Source of the DNA: JBHJOF01 sp050330055
GTDB lineage: Bacteria > Pseudomonadota > Alphaproteobacteria > Kiloniellales > JAKSDN01
Assembly: GCA_050330055.1 (NCBI GenBank)
Contig: JBHJOF010000396.1
Location: forward strand, 1 to 18,530
Direction: 5' to 3'
Length of the DNA stretch: 18,530 bases
The notes beneath the pieces are model-generated. The model was not told the DNA's origin, ran no database searches, and worked only from the letters and a program-made list of their open reading frames with translations. Shown piece by piece: positions 1 to 5,835 of this stretch. Positions within the stretch are counted from its first letter, which is position 1. The number at the start of each line of letters is the position of its first letter. The translations under genes were made by a program, and so were the position numbers.

Positions 1-673
1 AGGCGTTGGACTCGACCGGGCTGGTGATGTCCTGGTCGCCCAACGAGCGATAGCGCTTGCCGTCGCGCGCGAAGTAGAGCGGCACCACGGGGATCTTCTC
101 GCGCTCGATGTAGCGCCAGATGTCGATCTCGGTCCAGTGCAGCAGCGGGTGGATGCGGATGTGGGTGCCCGGCGGGAAGTCGGTCTTGAACTGGTCCCAG
201 AACTCCGGCGGCTGGTCGCGGAAGTTCCACTGGCCGCCCTCGTCGCGCGGGCTGAACACACGCTCCTTGGCGCGGGTTGCCTGCTCGTCGCGCCTGATGC
301 CGGCGATGATGCCACGGTAGCCCTCGCTGGCGATGGCGCGCCGCAGCCCCTCGGTCTTGCGCGCCGCCGAGCGCGCCGCCGGCGGCAAGGAGGGGTCGAT
401 CTCCTCAACGGGCGGGCATTCGAAAAGCTTGAGCTTGAGATCCCACTCGACCGAATAGCGGTCGCGGAAATCGTACATCTCCTTGAACTTCTTGCCGGTG
501 TCGACGTGCACCACGGGAAAGGGCACGTGGCCGCCGAAGGCCTTGCGGGCGAGCCAGAGCATGACGTTGGAGTCCTTGCCCAAGGACCACAACATGGCGA
601 GCGGCTCGATGCCGTAGTAAGCCTCGCGCAGAATGTAAACAGACTGCGCTTCCAGGTCGTCCAAATGCTGCAT
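1..673 (-). CDS. cysD: Sulfate adenylyltransferase subunit 2 (partial, 3' end outside window)
   Basis: This is the small, catalytic subunit of ATP sulfurylase, which makes adenosine 5'-phosphosulfate from ATP and sulfate with the CysN GTPase in assimilatory sulfate reduction in the cytoplasm. The 224 visible residues start MQHLDDLEAQSVYILREAYY and carry the PP-loop SLGKDS at residues 30-35, then HVDTGKKFKEMYDFRDRY and GIRRDEQATRAKER, all typical of CysD. The last visible residues, DITSPVESNA, match the conserved VESNA region, so roughly 40-50 C-terminal residues lie beyond the left edge. The insert that precedes this region in E. coli CysD is missing, so this is the shorter form of the family. 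The ATG at 673 is the first start that gives a CysD-like N-terminus; its ribosome site is weak (GGCAG). cysN or cysNC is expected next on the minus strand, outside the window. Confidence 0.95.
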   Translation of the reverse strand, partial: MQHLDDLEAQSVYILREAYYGIEPLAMLWSLGKDSNVMLWLARKAFGGHVPFPVVHVDTGKKFKEMYDFRDRYSVEWDLKLKLFECPPVEEIDPSLPPAARSAARKTEGLRRAIASEGYRGIIAGIRRDEQATRAKERVFSPRDEGGQWNFRDQPPEFWDQFKTDFPPGTHIRIHPLLHWTEIDIWRYIEREKIPVVPLYFARDGKRYRSLGDQDITSPVESNA

Positions 674-872
674 GGATCTGCCGTGTCTTGTGAGGTGGCG
701 GGGTCAAGAGCTGGCGGACCATCGATACCCTAGGGACACGCCCCCCGGCGCAAGGCCATGGTCATCGCGCCATGGGCCCTTTCGCATCCCCGATCTCGGG
801 CTCGATTGCCAGCTTTAGCCCCGGGCGGATACCGGTTTTGCCCCTGTAAATCAACTGATTTTGCTATGACAA

Positions 873-886
873 GTGACGGCCGTCAC
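873..886. promoter_or_regulatory. 14-bp perfect palindrome upstream of cysD
   Basis: GTGACGGCCGTCAC reads identically on both strands. It sits about 200 bp upstream of the cysD start and next to an AT-rich patch, which is where a dimeric repressor or activator site would be expected. I do not recognise the cognate protein. The symmetry is read directly from the sequence; operator function is inference. Confidence 0.45.
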
Positions 887-909
887 GGCCTTAACCAAAG
901 GCTTCGTTT

Positions 910-930
910 GTCTAGAGGAACTTCCTAGAC
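910..930. promoter_or_regulatory. 21-bp inverted repeat, operator-like
   Basis: GTCTAG and CTAGAC form 6-bp perfect arms around a 9-bp centre that itself holds GGAA and TTCC. It is followed at once by an A/T run. Its centre lies about 40 bp, near four helical turns, from the centre of the palindrome at 873-886. It looks like a regulator binding site; the gene it serves (cysD on the minus strand, or the plus-strand gene at 1448) is not clear. Confidence 0.4.
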
Positions 931-1053
931 ATTTTACCAAAAATATTTTTTTCCAGCGCGTGAGCCGTCCGCTCCGCCCAGGCGGGCCGAGAGATGGTTA
1001 AGCGGCAGATTGCGACGACGGAGGACGGTTCCGTCCTGCCGGGAGCAGTATGC

Positions 1054-1236
1054 TCAAGGGGTCTCGCCGCGCTCTTGCGGCGCTGGCGCGCCACGATGGT
1101 CGGCGAGAGCCGGCTTCCAATTCTGTGCCCAGGCCTTGGCCTCACGCGCCCGCTGGACTTCCTCCAAGGAGCGGAGCCGGCCACGCAAGTATGGGCTAAC
1201 AAAAGCGTCTCTAGGGTGTGTTTTTGACTTTTCCAC
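1054..1236 (-). CDS. Possible small hypothetical protein (60 aa)
   Basis: A 60-residue reading frame starts at a GTG (1236) preceded by GGGGAT about seven bases upstream. The middle part (SPYLRGRLRSLEEVQRAREA) has the charged, helix-forming look of a real small protein rather than a shadow frame, and no other frame here is more convincing. A TATATC at 1262-1267 on this strand could be a -10 element with a short leader. I do not recognise the family. Codon bias is low in GC over the first 17 codons and higher afterwards. The DnaA-box-like cluster covers its start and leader, so the two readings compete. Confidence 0.35.
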   Translation of the reverse strand: MEKSKTHPRDAFVSPYLRGRLRSLEEVQRAREAKAWAQNWKPALADHRGAPAPQERGETP

Positions 1237-1260
1237 GACTTATCCCCAGATTTATCCACA
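1229..1260 (+). promoter_or_regulatory. Cluster of three DnaA-box-like sequences
   Basis: TTATCCACA at 1252-1260 is an exact match to the consensus DnaA box. TTATCCCCA (1240-1248) differs from it at one base and TTTTCCACG (1229-1237) at two. All three point the same way, with starts 11 and 12 bp apart, about one helical turn. AT-rich sequence lies on both sides. This arrangement is seen in replication origins and in DnaA-controlled promoters. No dnaA, dnaN, parAB, hemE or gid gene is visible nearby, so origin function is unproven. Confidence 0.45.
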
Positions 1261-1447
1261 AGATATAGTGGGTGCTGCCAGAGTAGACACGAAATATTCG
1301 GCCCGTGCAATACCAAAGCTGAGCCGCGCCACCGCGCCCGACGGACCCTTTGGCCTGACGCCAGCCCCTTTACCTTCGCGTAAGGCCTGGCCTGTAGTCT
1401 GCCGCCCTCTCGCGATTGCCCGATGACCATTCGGGGAGGGGCCGGCG

Positions 1448-1711
1448 GTGCCAGACTATGACGTGCGCCTGACCATCATGGACGAGGACCAGAACCTCGA
1501 TCTGGAGGTCTATCAGCGGGTGAGCGGCGCCGTGGACGAGTCGCGCGAGTCCCTCATCGAGCGCGCCAAGCAGCAGTTCTGCGCCTGGGCCTGGCGCCGC
1601 GGGCCGCGCTGGGCGCGGGTTGGCGCGCGGATTCCCTTTGCCGCCGTGGTCGAGGGCGAGGTGATCCCGGTCGGACCGATCGCGTTGCGGGCCACTCCTT
1701 CGACAGTCTGA
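1448..1711 (+). CDS. Hypothetical protein (87 aa)
   Basis: The frame opens at a GTG (1448) seven bases after a strong ribosome site, GGGGAGGGG (1433-1441), and follows an in-frame stop at 1424-1426, so no earlier start is possible nearby. Third codon positions are strongly G/C, as expected for a real gene in this genome. The protein has an acidic N-terminal third (MDEDQNLDLEVYQ), a helical middle and a tryptophan- and arginine-rich segment (CAWAWRRGPRWARVGAR), then a hydrophobic end. There is no signal peptide or clear membrane span. I do not recognise the family. It is probably monocistronic; 232 bp separate it from the next gene. Confidence 0.6.
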   Translation: MPDYDVRLTIMDEDQNLDLEVYQRVSGAVDESRESLIERAKQQFCAWAWRRGPRWARVGARIPFAAVVEGEVIPVGPIALRATPSTV

Positions 1712-1860
1712 TCCGCTTCGGCGGTCCCTTCCCCACCCGCCTGCCGCTCCGTTCTCGCGCATGTCCAAGCCTGCGTCGTCCCGCAGCGTCTGCTCGCCAC
1801 AGCAGACCGATGTCACAGAATGACTACGACAAATACCGAATTATTTTCTGCAATGGTCAA

Positions 1861-1920
1861 GTTAATTTGAAGATAAGCCGTTAATTTGTGAACAGTTCGT
1901 TAAATCAGACTGACTAATAT
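1861..1920 (+). promoter_or_regulatory. Three GTTAA direct repeats at 19-bp spacing plus candidate -10
   Basis: GTTAATTTG occurs at 1861-1869 and 1880-1888, and a third, shorter copy GTTAAATC at 1899-1906. The starts are exactly 19 bp apart. A -10-like TAATAT follows at 1915-1920, 24 bp before the ATG of the small membrane protein, and no good -35 is present at the usual distance. That layout suggests an activator-dependent promoter. TTAA half-sites recall CtrA sites, but the CtrA spacing (TTAA-N7-TTAA) is not met. Function is inferred. Confidence 0.4.
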
Positions 1921-1943
1921 GGCAGCTTCTGGAGGAAGCTGTT

Positions 1944-2114
1944 ATGAAGTTTATTTTTATAGGCTATATGGCGATTGCTCTTGGCGTGTTCATTTGGTCG
2001 ATGTTTGCGTCTGAATATTTTGCCGAGTGCGATTTCAATGACGGCTCCTGCACGACGACGGTAGCGGACCATAGCTTCAAGGCGCTGGTCTGGCCCGCCT
2101 ATGTCGTGCAGTGA
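1944..2114 (+). CDS. Small single-span membrane protein (56 aa), unknown
   Basis: The frame encodes MKFIFIGYMAIALGVFIWSM at its N-terminus, which is one transmembrane helix (about residues 3-22), followed by a 34-residue tail with two cysteines six residues apart (C29 and C36, in ECDFNDGSC) and a TTTVADHSFKALVWPAYVVQ end. A strong ribosome site, GGAGGAAG (1931-1938), lies five bases before the ATG, which strongly supports translation. The lysine at position 2 and the short N-terminus suggest the helix is either an uncleaved anchor with the tail outside the cytoplasmic membrane, or a signal peptide. If outside, the cysteines could form a disulfide. Codon use in the first 30 codons is more AT-rich than in neighbouring genes. 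It has its own candidate promoter and converges on the ABC importer operon. I know no family for it. Confidence 0.7.
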   Translation: MKFIFIGYMAIALGVFIWSMFASEYFAECDFNDGSCTTTVADHSFKALVWPAYVVQ

Positions 2115-2163
2115 TGGGCAAACGAATCCAGGCTCGCGCTCAAGCCCCGGGGGCGGAAGCCGG

Positions 2164-2937
2164 CTAGAAGTCCTCGAAGCCGGCCACCGCGGCCCGGTCA
2201 TAGCCGAGGCTCGCCCTGAGCAGCTGACGCGTATAGGCCTGCTGCGGCGCGGCCGCGGCGAGCTGGGCCACGGTCATGGTCTCGACCAGGGCGCCGCGCT
2301 GCATCACTGCCAGGCGGTCGCACATGTGCGCTACCACCGCCAGGTCGTGGCTGACCAGCAGCAGGGTCAGGCCGTGCTCGCGCTGCAGCCGGCGCAGCAG
2401 ATTCAGAATCTCGGCCTGGACCGAGACGTCGAGCGCCGAGGTCGGCTCGTCGAGGAGCAGGATGCGCGGCTCCAGCACCAGGGCGCGGGCAATCGCCACC
2501 CTCTGCCGCTGGCCGCCGGAGAGCTGGTGCGGGAAGCGGAAGCGGAAGGCCGGCCCCAGGCCGACGTCGCGCAAGGCTGCCTCGACCCGCGTCTCGATGT
2601 CCGCAAAGCCGTGGATCGCCGCCGGCTCGGACAGCACGCGGTCGACCGTGTGGCGCGGGTGCAGCGAGCCGTAGGGATCCTGGAACACCATCTGCACCAG
2701 CTTGCGCTGCGCCTTGCTGCGCCGGCGCCCGACCTCCTGGCCGGCCAGCACGACGCGGCCCTGCCAGCTCTCGAGCAGCCCGGCGATCGCCCGCAGCACG
2801 GTCGACTTTCCCGAGCCGGACTCGCCGACCAGTCCGAAGGTCTCGCCCTCGGCCACGGCGAAGCTTACGTCGCGCACCGCACCGATGCGCCGCAGCCCGC
2901 TGCCGAAGGTCACGGAAAGCTCCTCCAGCCGGATCAT
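2164..2937 (-). CDS. Peptide/nickel-type ABC importer ATPase (DppF/OppF/NikE-like)
   Basis: This is the second ATPase of the importer and powers uptake by ATP hydrolysis at the inner face of the membrane. Visible motifs are Walker A GESGSGKST (residues 38-46), Q-loop VFQDPYGSLHPR, signature LSGGQRQR (from residue 139), Walker B ILLLDEPTSALD and the switch histidine in LLVSHDLAVV. At 257 residues it is nearer in length to NikE than to DppF or OppF (about 330), so the usual C-terminal oligopeptide-transporter extension is reduced. Its ATG overlaps the stop of the preceding ATPase gene by four bases (ATGA), which points to translational coupling. It is the last gene of the operon; the small membrane protein gene converges on it 49 bp away. 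Confidence 0.93.
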   Translation of the reverse strand: MIRLEELSVTFGSGLRRIGAVRDVSFAVAEGETFGLVGESGSGKSTVLRAIAGLLESWQGRVVLAGQEVGRRRSKAQRKLVQMVFQDPYGSLHPRHTVDRVLSEPAAIHGFADIETRVEAALRDVGLGPAFRFRFPHQLSGGQRQRVAIARALVLEPRILLLDEPTSALDVSVQAEILNLLRRLQREHGLTLLLVSHDLAVVAHMCDRLAVMQRGALVETMTVAQLAAAAPQQAYTRQLLRASLGYDRAAVAGFEDF

Positions 2938-3794
2938 GAGTCACCTAGCGGGACCGTCGCCGCCCAGGCGGGATCGCGCTTCAGCACCGGCAACTCGGCG
3001 CGCGGCTCGCCGACCCGCGGCAGCGAGGCCAGCAGGCCCCGCGTATATGGATGGCGCGCCTGCGCCAGCTCGGCGGCGCGGCAGGTCTCGACCACCTGGC
3101 CGGCGTACATGATCAGCACGCGGTCGCAGAACGAGGCGACCAGGTTGAGGTCGTGACTGATGAAGATCAGCCCGAGGCCGCGCTCGCGCACCAGGTCGTC
3201 GAGGATCGCCAGCACCTGCAGGCGCACCGTCACGTCGAGCGCCGAGGTCGGCTCGTCGGCGATCAAGAGGGCCGGCTCGGGGATCAGCATCATGGCGATC
3301 ATGATGCGCTGGCCCATGCCGCCGGAGACCTGATGCGGATAGAGGTGATAGACCTTCTCCGGCTCGCGGATGCGCACCGCGCGCAGCATCGCCATGGTGC
3401 GCTCGCGCGCCTCGCGGCGCGAGACGGCGCCGTGAGCGCGGTAGGCCTCCTCGATCTGGCGGCCGACCTTCATGACCGGATTGAGCGAGAACTTGGGGTC
3501 CTGCATGACCATGGCGATGCGCCGGCCGCGTACCTCGCGCATCTCCGTCTCGGACAGGGCCTGCAGGTCTTTGCCCTGGAAGCGGATGTAGTCCGCCCTC
3601 ACCTCGCCCGGCGGCGCGATCAGGCGCAGGATGGCGCGGCCGGCGGTCGACTTTCCCGAGCCGGACTCGCCGACGATGCCGAGGCGCTCACGGCCGAGCG
3701 CGAAGGAGATGCGCCGCACCGCCTGGAAGGGACCGCTCGGGCTCGGAAAGCTGACCTCCAGATTGCGGACCTCGAGCAGCGTCGCCTCGGTCAT
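2934..3794 (-). CDS. Peptide/nickel-type ABC importer ATPase (DppD/OppD-like)
   Basis: This is the first ATPase of the importer. Walker A GESGSGKST is at residues 42-50, followed by Q-loop VMQDPKFSLNPVMKVGRQIEE, signature VSGGMGQR, Walker B LLIADEPTSALD and switch histidine FISHDLNLV. The signature has G where the family usually has R or S (SGGM-R/S-QR), a mild variant. The frame is open further upstream, but the ATG at 3794 (MTEATLLEV) gives the family N-terminus and follows AGGAGAAGGG on the minus strand; the longer version would run into the permease gene. Length is 286 aa. It lies 13 bp after the permease stop. Confidence 0.93.
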   Translation of the reverse strand: MTEATLLEVRNLEVSFPSPSGPFQAVRRISFALGRERLGIVGESGSGKSTAGRAILRLIAPPGEVRADYIRFQGKDLQALSETEMREVRGRRIAMVMQDPKFSLNPVMKVGRQIEEAYRAHGAVSRREARERTMAMLRAVRIREPEKVYHLYPHQVSGGMGQRIMIAMMLIPEPALLIADEPTSALDVTVRLQVLAILDDLVRERGLGLIFISHDLNLVASFCDRVLIMYAGQVVETCRAAELAQARHPYTRGLLASLPRVGEPRAELPVLKRDPAWAATVPLGDS

Positions 3795-3807
3795 GGCCGC
3801 CCTTCTC

Positions 3808-4734
3808 CTATGACGACTTGGGATCGAGCACGTCGCGCAGCCCGTCGCCCAAGAGATTGAATCCGAGGCTGACCACGAAGATGGCGATGCCCGGCATGGT
3901 CGCAACCCACCACTGGTCGAGCAGGAACTGGCGCCCGGTCGAGATCATGGCGCCCCATTCCGGCGTCGGCGGCTGGGCGCCGAGGCCGAGGAAGCCGAGG
4001 CCGGCCGCGGTCAGGATGATGCCGGCCATGTCGAGCGTCAGGCGCACGATCACCGAGGACAGGCAGAGCGGCACGATGTGGCCGTAGAGGATGCGCGGCG
4101 CCGAGGCGCCCTGGAGCTGGGCCGCCATGATGAACTCGCTCTGCCGCAGGGTAAGCGTCTCGGCCCGCGCGATGCGCGCATAGGGCGGCCAGGAGGTGAT
4201 GGCGATGGCGATGACCGCGTTCTCGATGCCCGGCCCCAGCGCCGAGACGAAGGCGAGCGCCAGGATCAGCCGCGGGAAGGCGAGGAAGATGTCGGTGATG
4301 CGCATCAGCACCGTATCGAGCCAGCCGCCGAAGTAGCCGGCCGTGGTGCCGACCAGCAGGCCGAGCGGGACCACGATGACGCCGACCAGGACGACGATGT
4401 AGAGCGTGATGCGCGAGCCGTGCACGATACGATCGAAAATGTCGCGTCCGAGCTCGTCGGTGCCGAGCCAGTGCGCCGCGCTTGGCGGCAACAGGCGCGC
4501 GCTCAGGTCCTGGGCCGACGCCGGGCCACCGGCGATCCAGGGCGCGAACAGCGCCATGGCGAGCAGCGCCAGCACGATCGCCAGGCCGGCCAACGCCAGC
4601 GGATTGCGCCGGAGCGCCAGCCAGCCGAGATAGAGCCGGCCGAGCCGAGCCTGGCGGCGCGAGCGCGGCGACTCGCTGAGCAGCCAGGCGCGCAGACCGC
4701 CAGGACCGACTCTGGTCACCTGCGCCTCGCTCAT
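3808..4734 (-). CDS. Peptide/nickel-type ABC importer permease (DppC-like)
   Basis: This is the second inner-membrane permease (308 aa). A cytoplasmic N-terminus of about 45 residues is followed by a first span (PLALAGLAIVLALLAMALFA), then the conserved HWLGTDELGRDIFDRIVHGSR block that marks the DppC/OppC subfamily. The coupling (EAA) loop is visible as ARAETLTLRQSEFIMAAQLQ, followed by three more hydrophobic segments and the typical end LGFNLLGDGLRDVLDPK. The start ATG overlaps the stop of the DppB-like gene by four bases. The pair forms the transmembrane channel of the importer. Confidence 0.94.
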   Translation of the reverse strand: MSEAQVTRVGPGGLRAWLLSESPRSRRQARLGRLYLGWLALRRNPLALAGLAIVLALLAMALFAPWIAGGPASAQDLSARLLPPSAAHWLGTDELGRDIFDRIVHGSRITLYIVVLVGVIVVPLGLLVGTTAGYFGGWLDTVLMRITDIFLAFPRLILALAFVSALGPGIENAVIAIAITSWPPYARIARAETLTLRQSEFIMAAQLQGASAPRILYGHIVPLCLSSVIVRLTLDMAGIILTAAGLGFLGLGAQPPTPEWGAMISTGRQFLLDQWWVATMPGIAIFVVSLGFNLLGDGLRDVLDPKSS

Positions 4735-5819
4735 CGCGCCCTCGGGTCGACGATCTGGTACAGCAGGTCGGACAGCAGATTGAGGCCGATGAAGCAGGTC
4801 CCGACCACGATGGTGCCGCCGAGCACCGCATTCATGTCGGCATTGAACAGCGACTGGGTGATGTAGCGGCCGAGTCCCGGCCAGGCGAAGACGGTCTCGG
4901 TCAGGACCGCGCCCTCCAAGAGATAGGCGTAGCTGAGTGCGATCACCGTGATGAGCGGCACCAGGATGCAGCCGAAGGCGTGGCGCCAGATGACGCGCGC
5001 CTCGGACAGGCCCTTGACCCGTGCCGTGATGATGTACTCCTGGCCGAGCTGGTCGAGCATGAAGCTGCGCGTCATGCGGGCGATGTAGGCGAGCGAGAAG
5101 TAGCCGAGGATGCCGGCCGGCAGCACCAGGTGCGATAGCGCGTTGTTGAAGACATCGAGATCACCGGCCAGCAGCGCGTCTACAAGAATAAGGCCCGTCA
5201 CCGTCGGCACGATGTCGTCGTAGTAGATGTCTAGCCGCCCCGGTCCCGCTACCCAGTCGAGCCGGGCGTAGAACACCAGGAGGCCGACCAGGCCGAGCCA
5301 GAACACCGGCACCGAATAGCCGACCAGGCCGAAGACGCGGATCAGGTGGTCCGGCCAGCGCCCGCGCTTGACCGCCGCCAGCACGCCCAGGGGCACGCCA
5401 AGCAGCACGCCGATGATGGTCGCCACGGTGGCCAGCTCCAGGGTCGCCGGAAAGAAGCGGACGACGTCCTCGAGGACCGGCCGCGAGGTCAGCACCGAAT
5501 TGCCGAAATCGCCCTCGAGGGTCTTGGTGAGATAGATCCAGTACTGCTCGTAGATCGGGCGGTCGAGGCCCAGCTCGAGGCGCGTCCGCTCGTAGACGTC
5601 GGCCGGCGCCCGGTTGCCGACGATGGCCACCACCGGATCGATCGGGATCACCCGCCCGATCACGAAGGTGACGAAGGTCAGACCGATGAAAGTCAAGGCG
5701 ACCGAGACTACCAGCCGCCCCGCCTTGACCAGCAGGGCCGGAGGGGCCAGGCCGCGTCGGCCTAGCCCCCGTCCCAGCCCGGGCCCCGCCGGCGCTGTGC
5801 CACGCGCCTCGCTGCTCAC
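4731..5819 (-). CDS. Peptide/nickel-type ABC importer permease (DppB-like)
   Basis: This is the first inner-membrane permease (362 aa). After a 30-residue basic and glycine/proline-rich leader come the first span (VALTFIGLTFVTFVIGRVIP), the DppB-type RTRLELGLDRPIYEQYWIYL block, spans at VGYSVPVFWLGLVGLLVFYA and later positions, and the coupling loop GQEYIITARVKGLSEARVIW. The end, LNLLSDLLYQIVDPRAR, is typical. The start given is GTG at 5819, 16 bp after the binding-protein stop, with only a poor ribosome site (GAGG). The leader is longer than in most DppB proteins, so the true start could be slightly downstream, although I see no better candidate. Confidence 0.92.
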   Translation of the reverse strand: MSSEARGTAPAGPGLGRGLGRRGLAPPALLVKAGRLVVSVALTFIGLTFVTFVIGRVIPIDPVVAIVGNRAPADVYERTRLELGLDRPIYEQYWIYLTKTLEGDFGNSVLTSRPVLEDVVRFFPATLELATVATIIGVLLGVPLGVLAAVKRGRWPDHLIRVFGLVGYSVPVFWLGLVGLLVFYARLDWVAGPGRLDIYYDDIVPTVTGLILVDALLAGDLDVFNNALSHLVLPAGILGYFSLAYIARMTRSFMLDQLGQEYIITARVKGLSEARVIWRHAFGCILVPLITVIALSYAYLLEGAVLTETVFAWPGLGRYITQSLFNADMNAVLGGTIVVGTCFIGLNLLSDLLYQIVDPRAR

Positions 5820-5835
5820 GGCCTCGCAGCGCCGC

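Larger units (their letters stand above)
674..1447. other. Gene-poor region upstream of cysD
   Basis: This 774-bp stretch has no long convincing gene. It is GC-rich with AT-rich islands near 840-870, 930-955 and 1195-1270. It contains two dyad-symmetric sites (873-886 and 910-930), a run of A/T at about 937-951, a cluster of DnaA-box-like sequences (1229-1260) and one possible short minus-strand gene (1054-1236), each listed separately. A minus-strand TTGTCA (870-875 on the plus numbering) could be a -35 element for cysD, but I could not pair it with a good -10. I saw no recognisable sulfur or SAM riboswitch. Confidence 0.6.

Noticed and set aside
1370..1816. A minus-strand 148-codon frame opposite the 87-aa gene.
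   Set aside because: The plus-strand frame has a strong ribosome site and proper third-position bias; the minus frame has neither.
1861..1906. Reading the GTTAA repeats as CtrA sites.
   Set aside because: CtrA needs TTAA-N7-TTAA; here TTAA motifs are 19 bp apart start to start.
2101..3156. A 351-codon plus-strand frame opposite the ATPase genes.
   Set aside because: It mirrors the ABC ATPase coding sequence, has no family motifs and no ribosome site.
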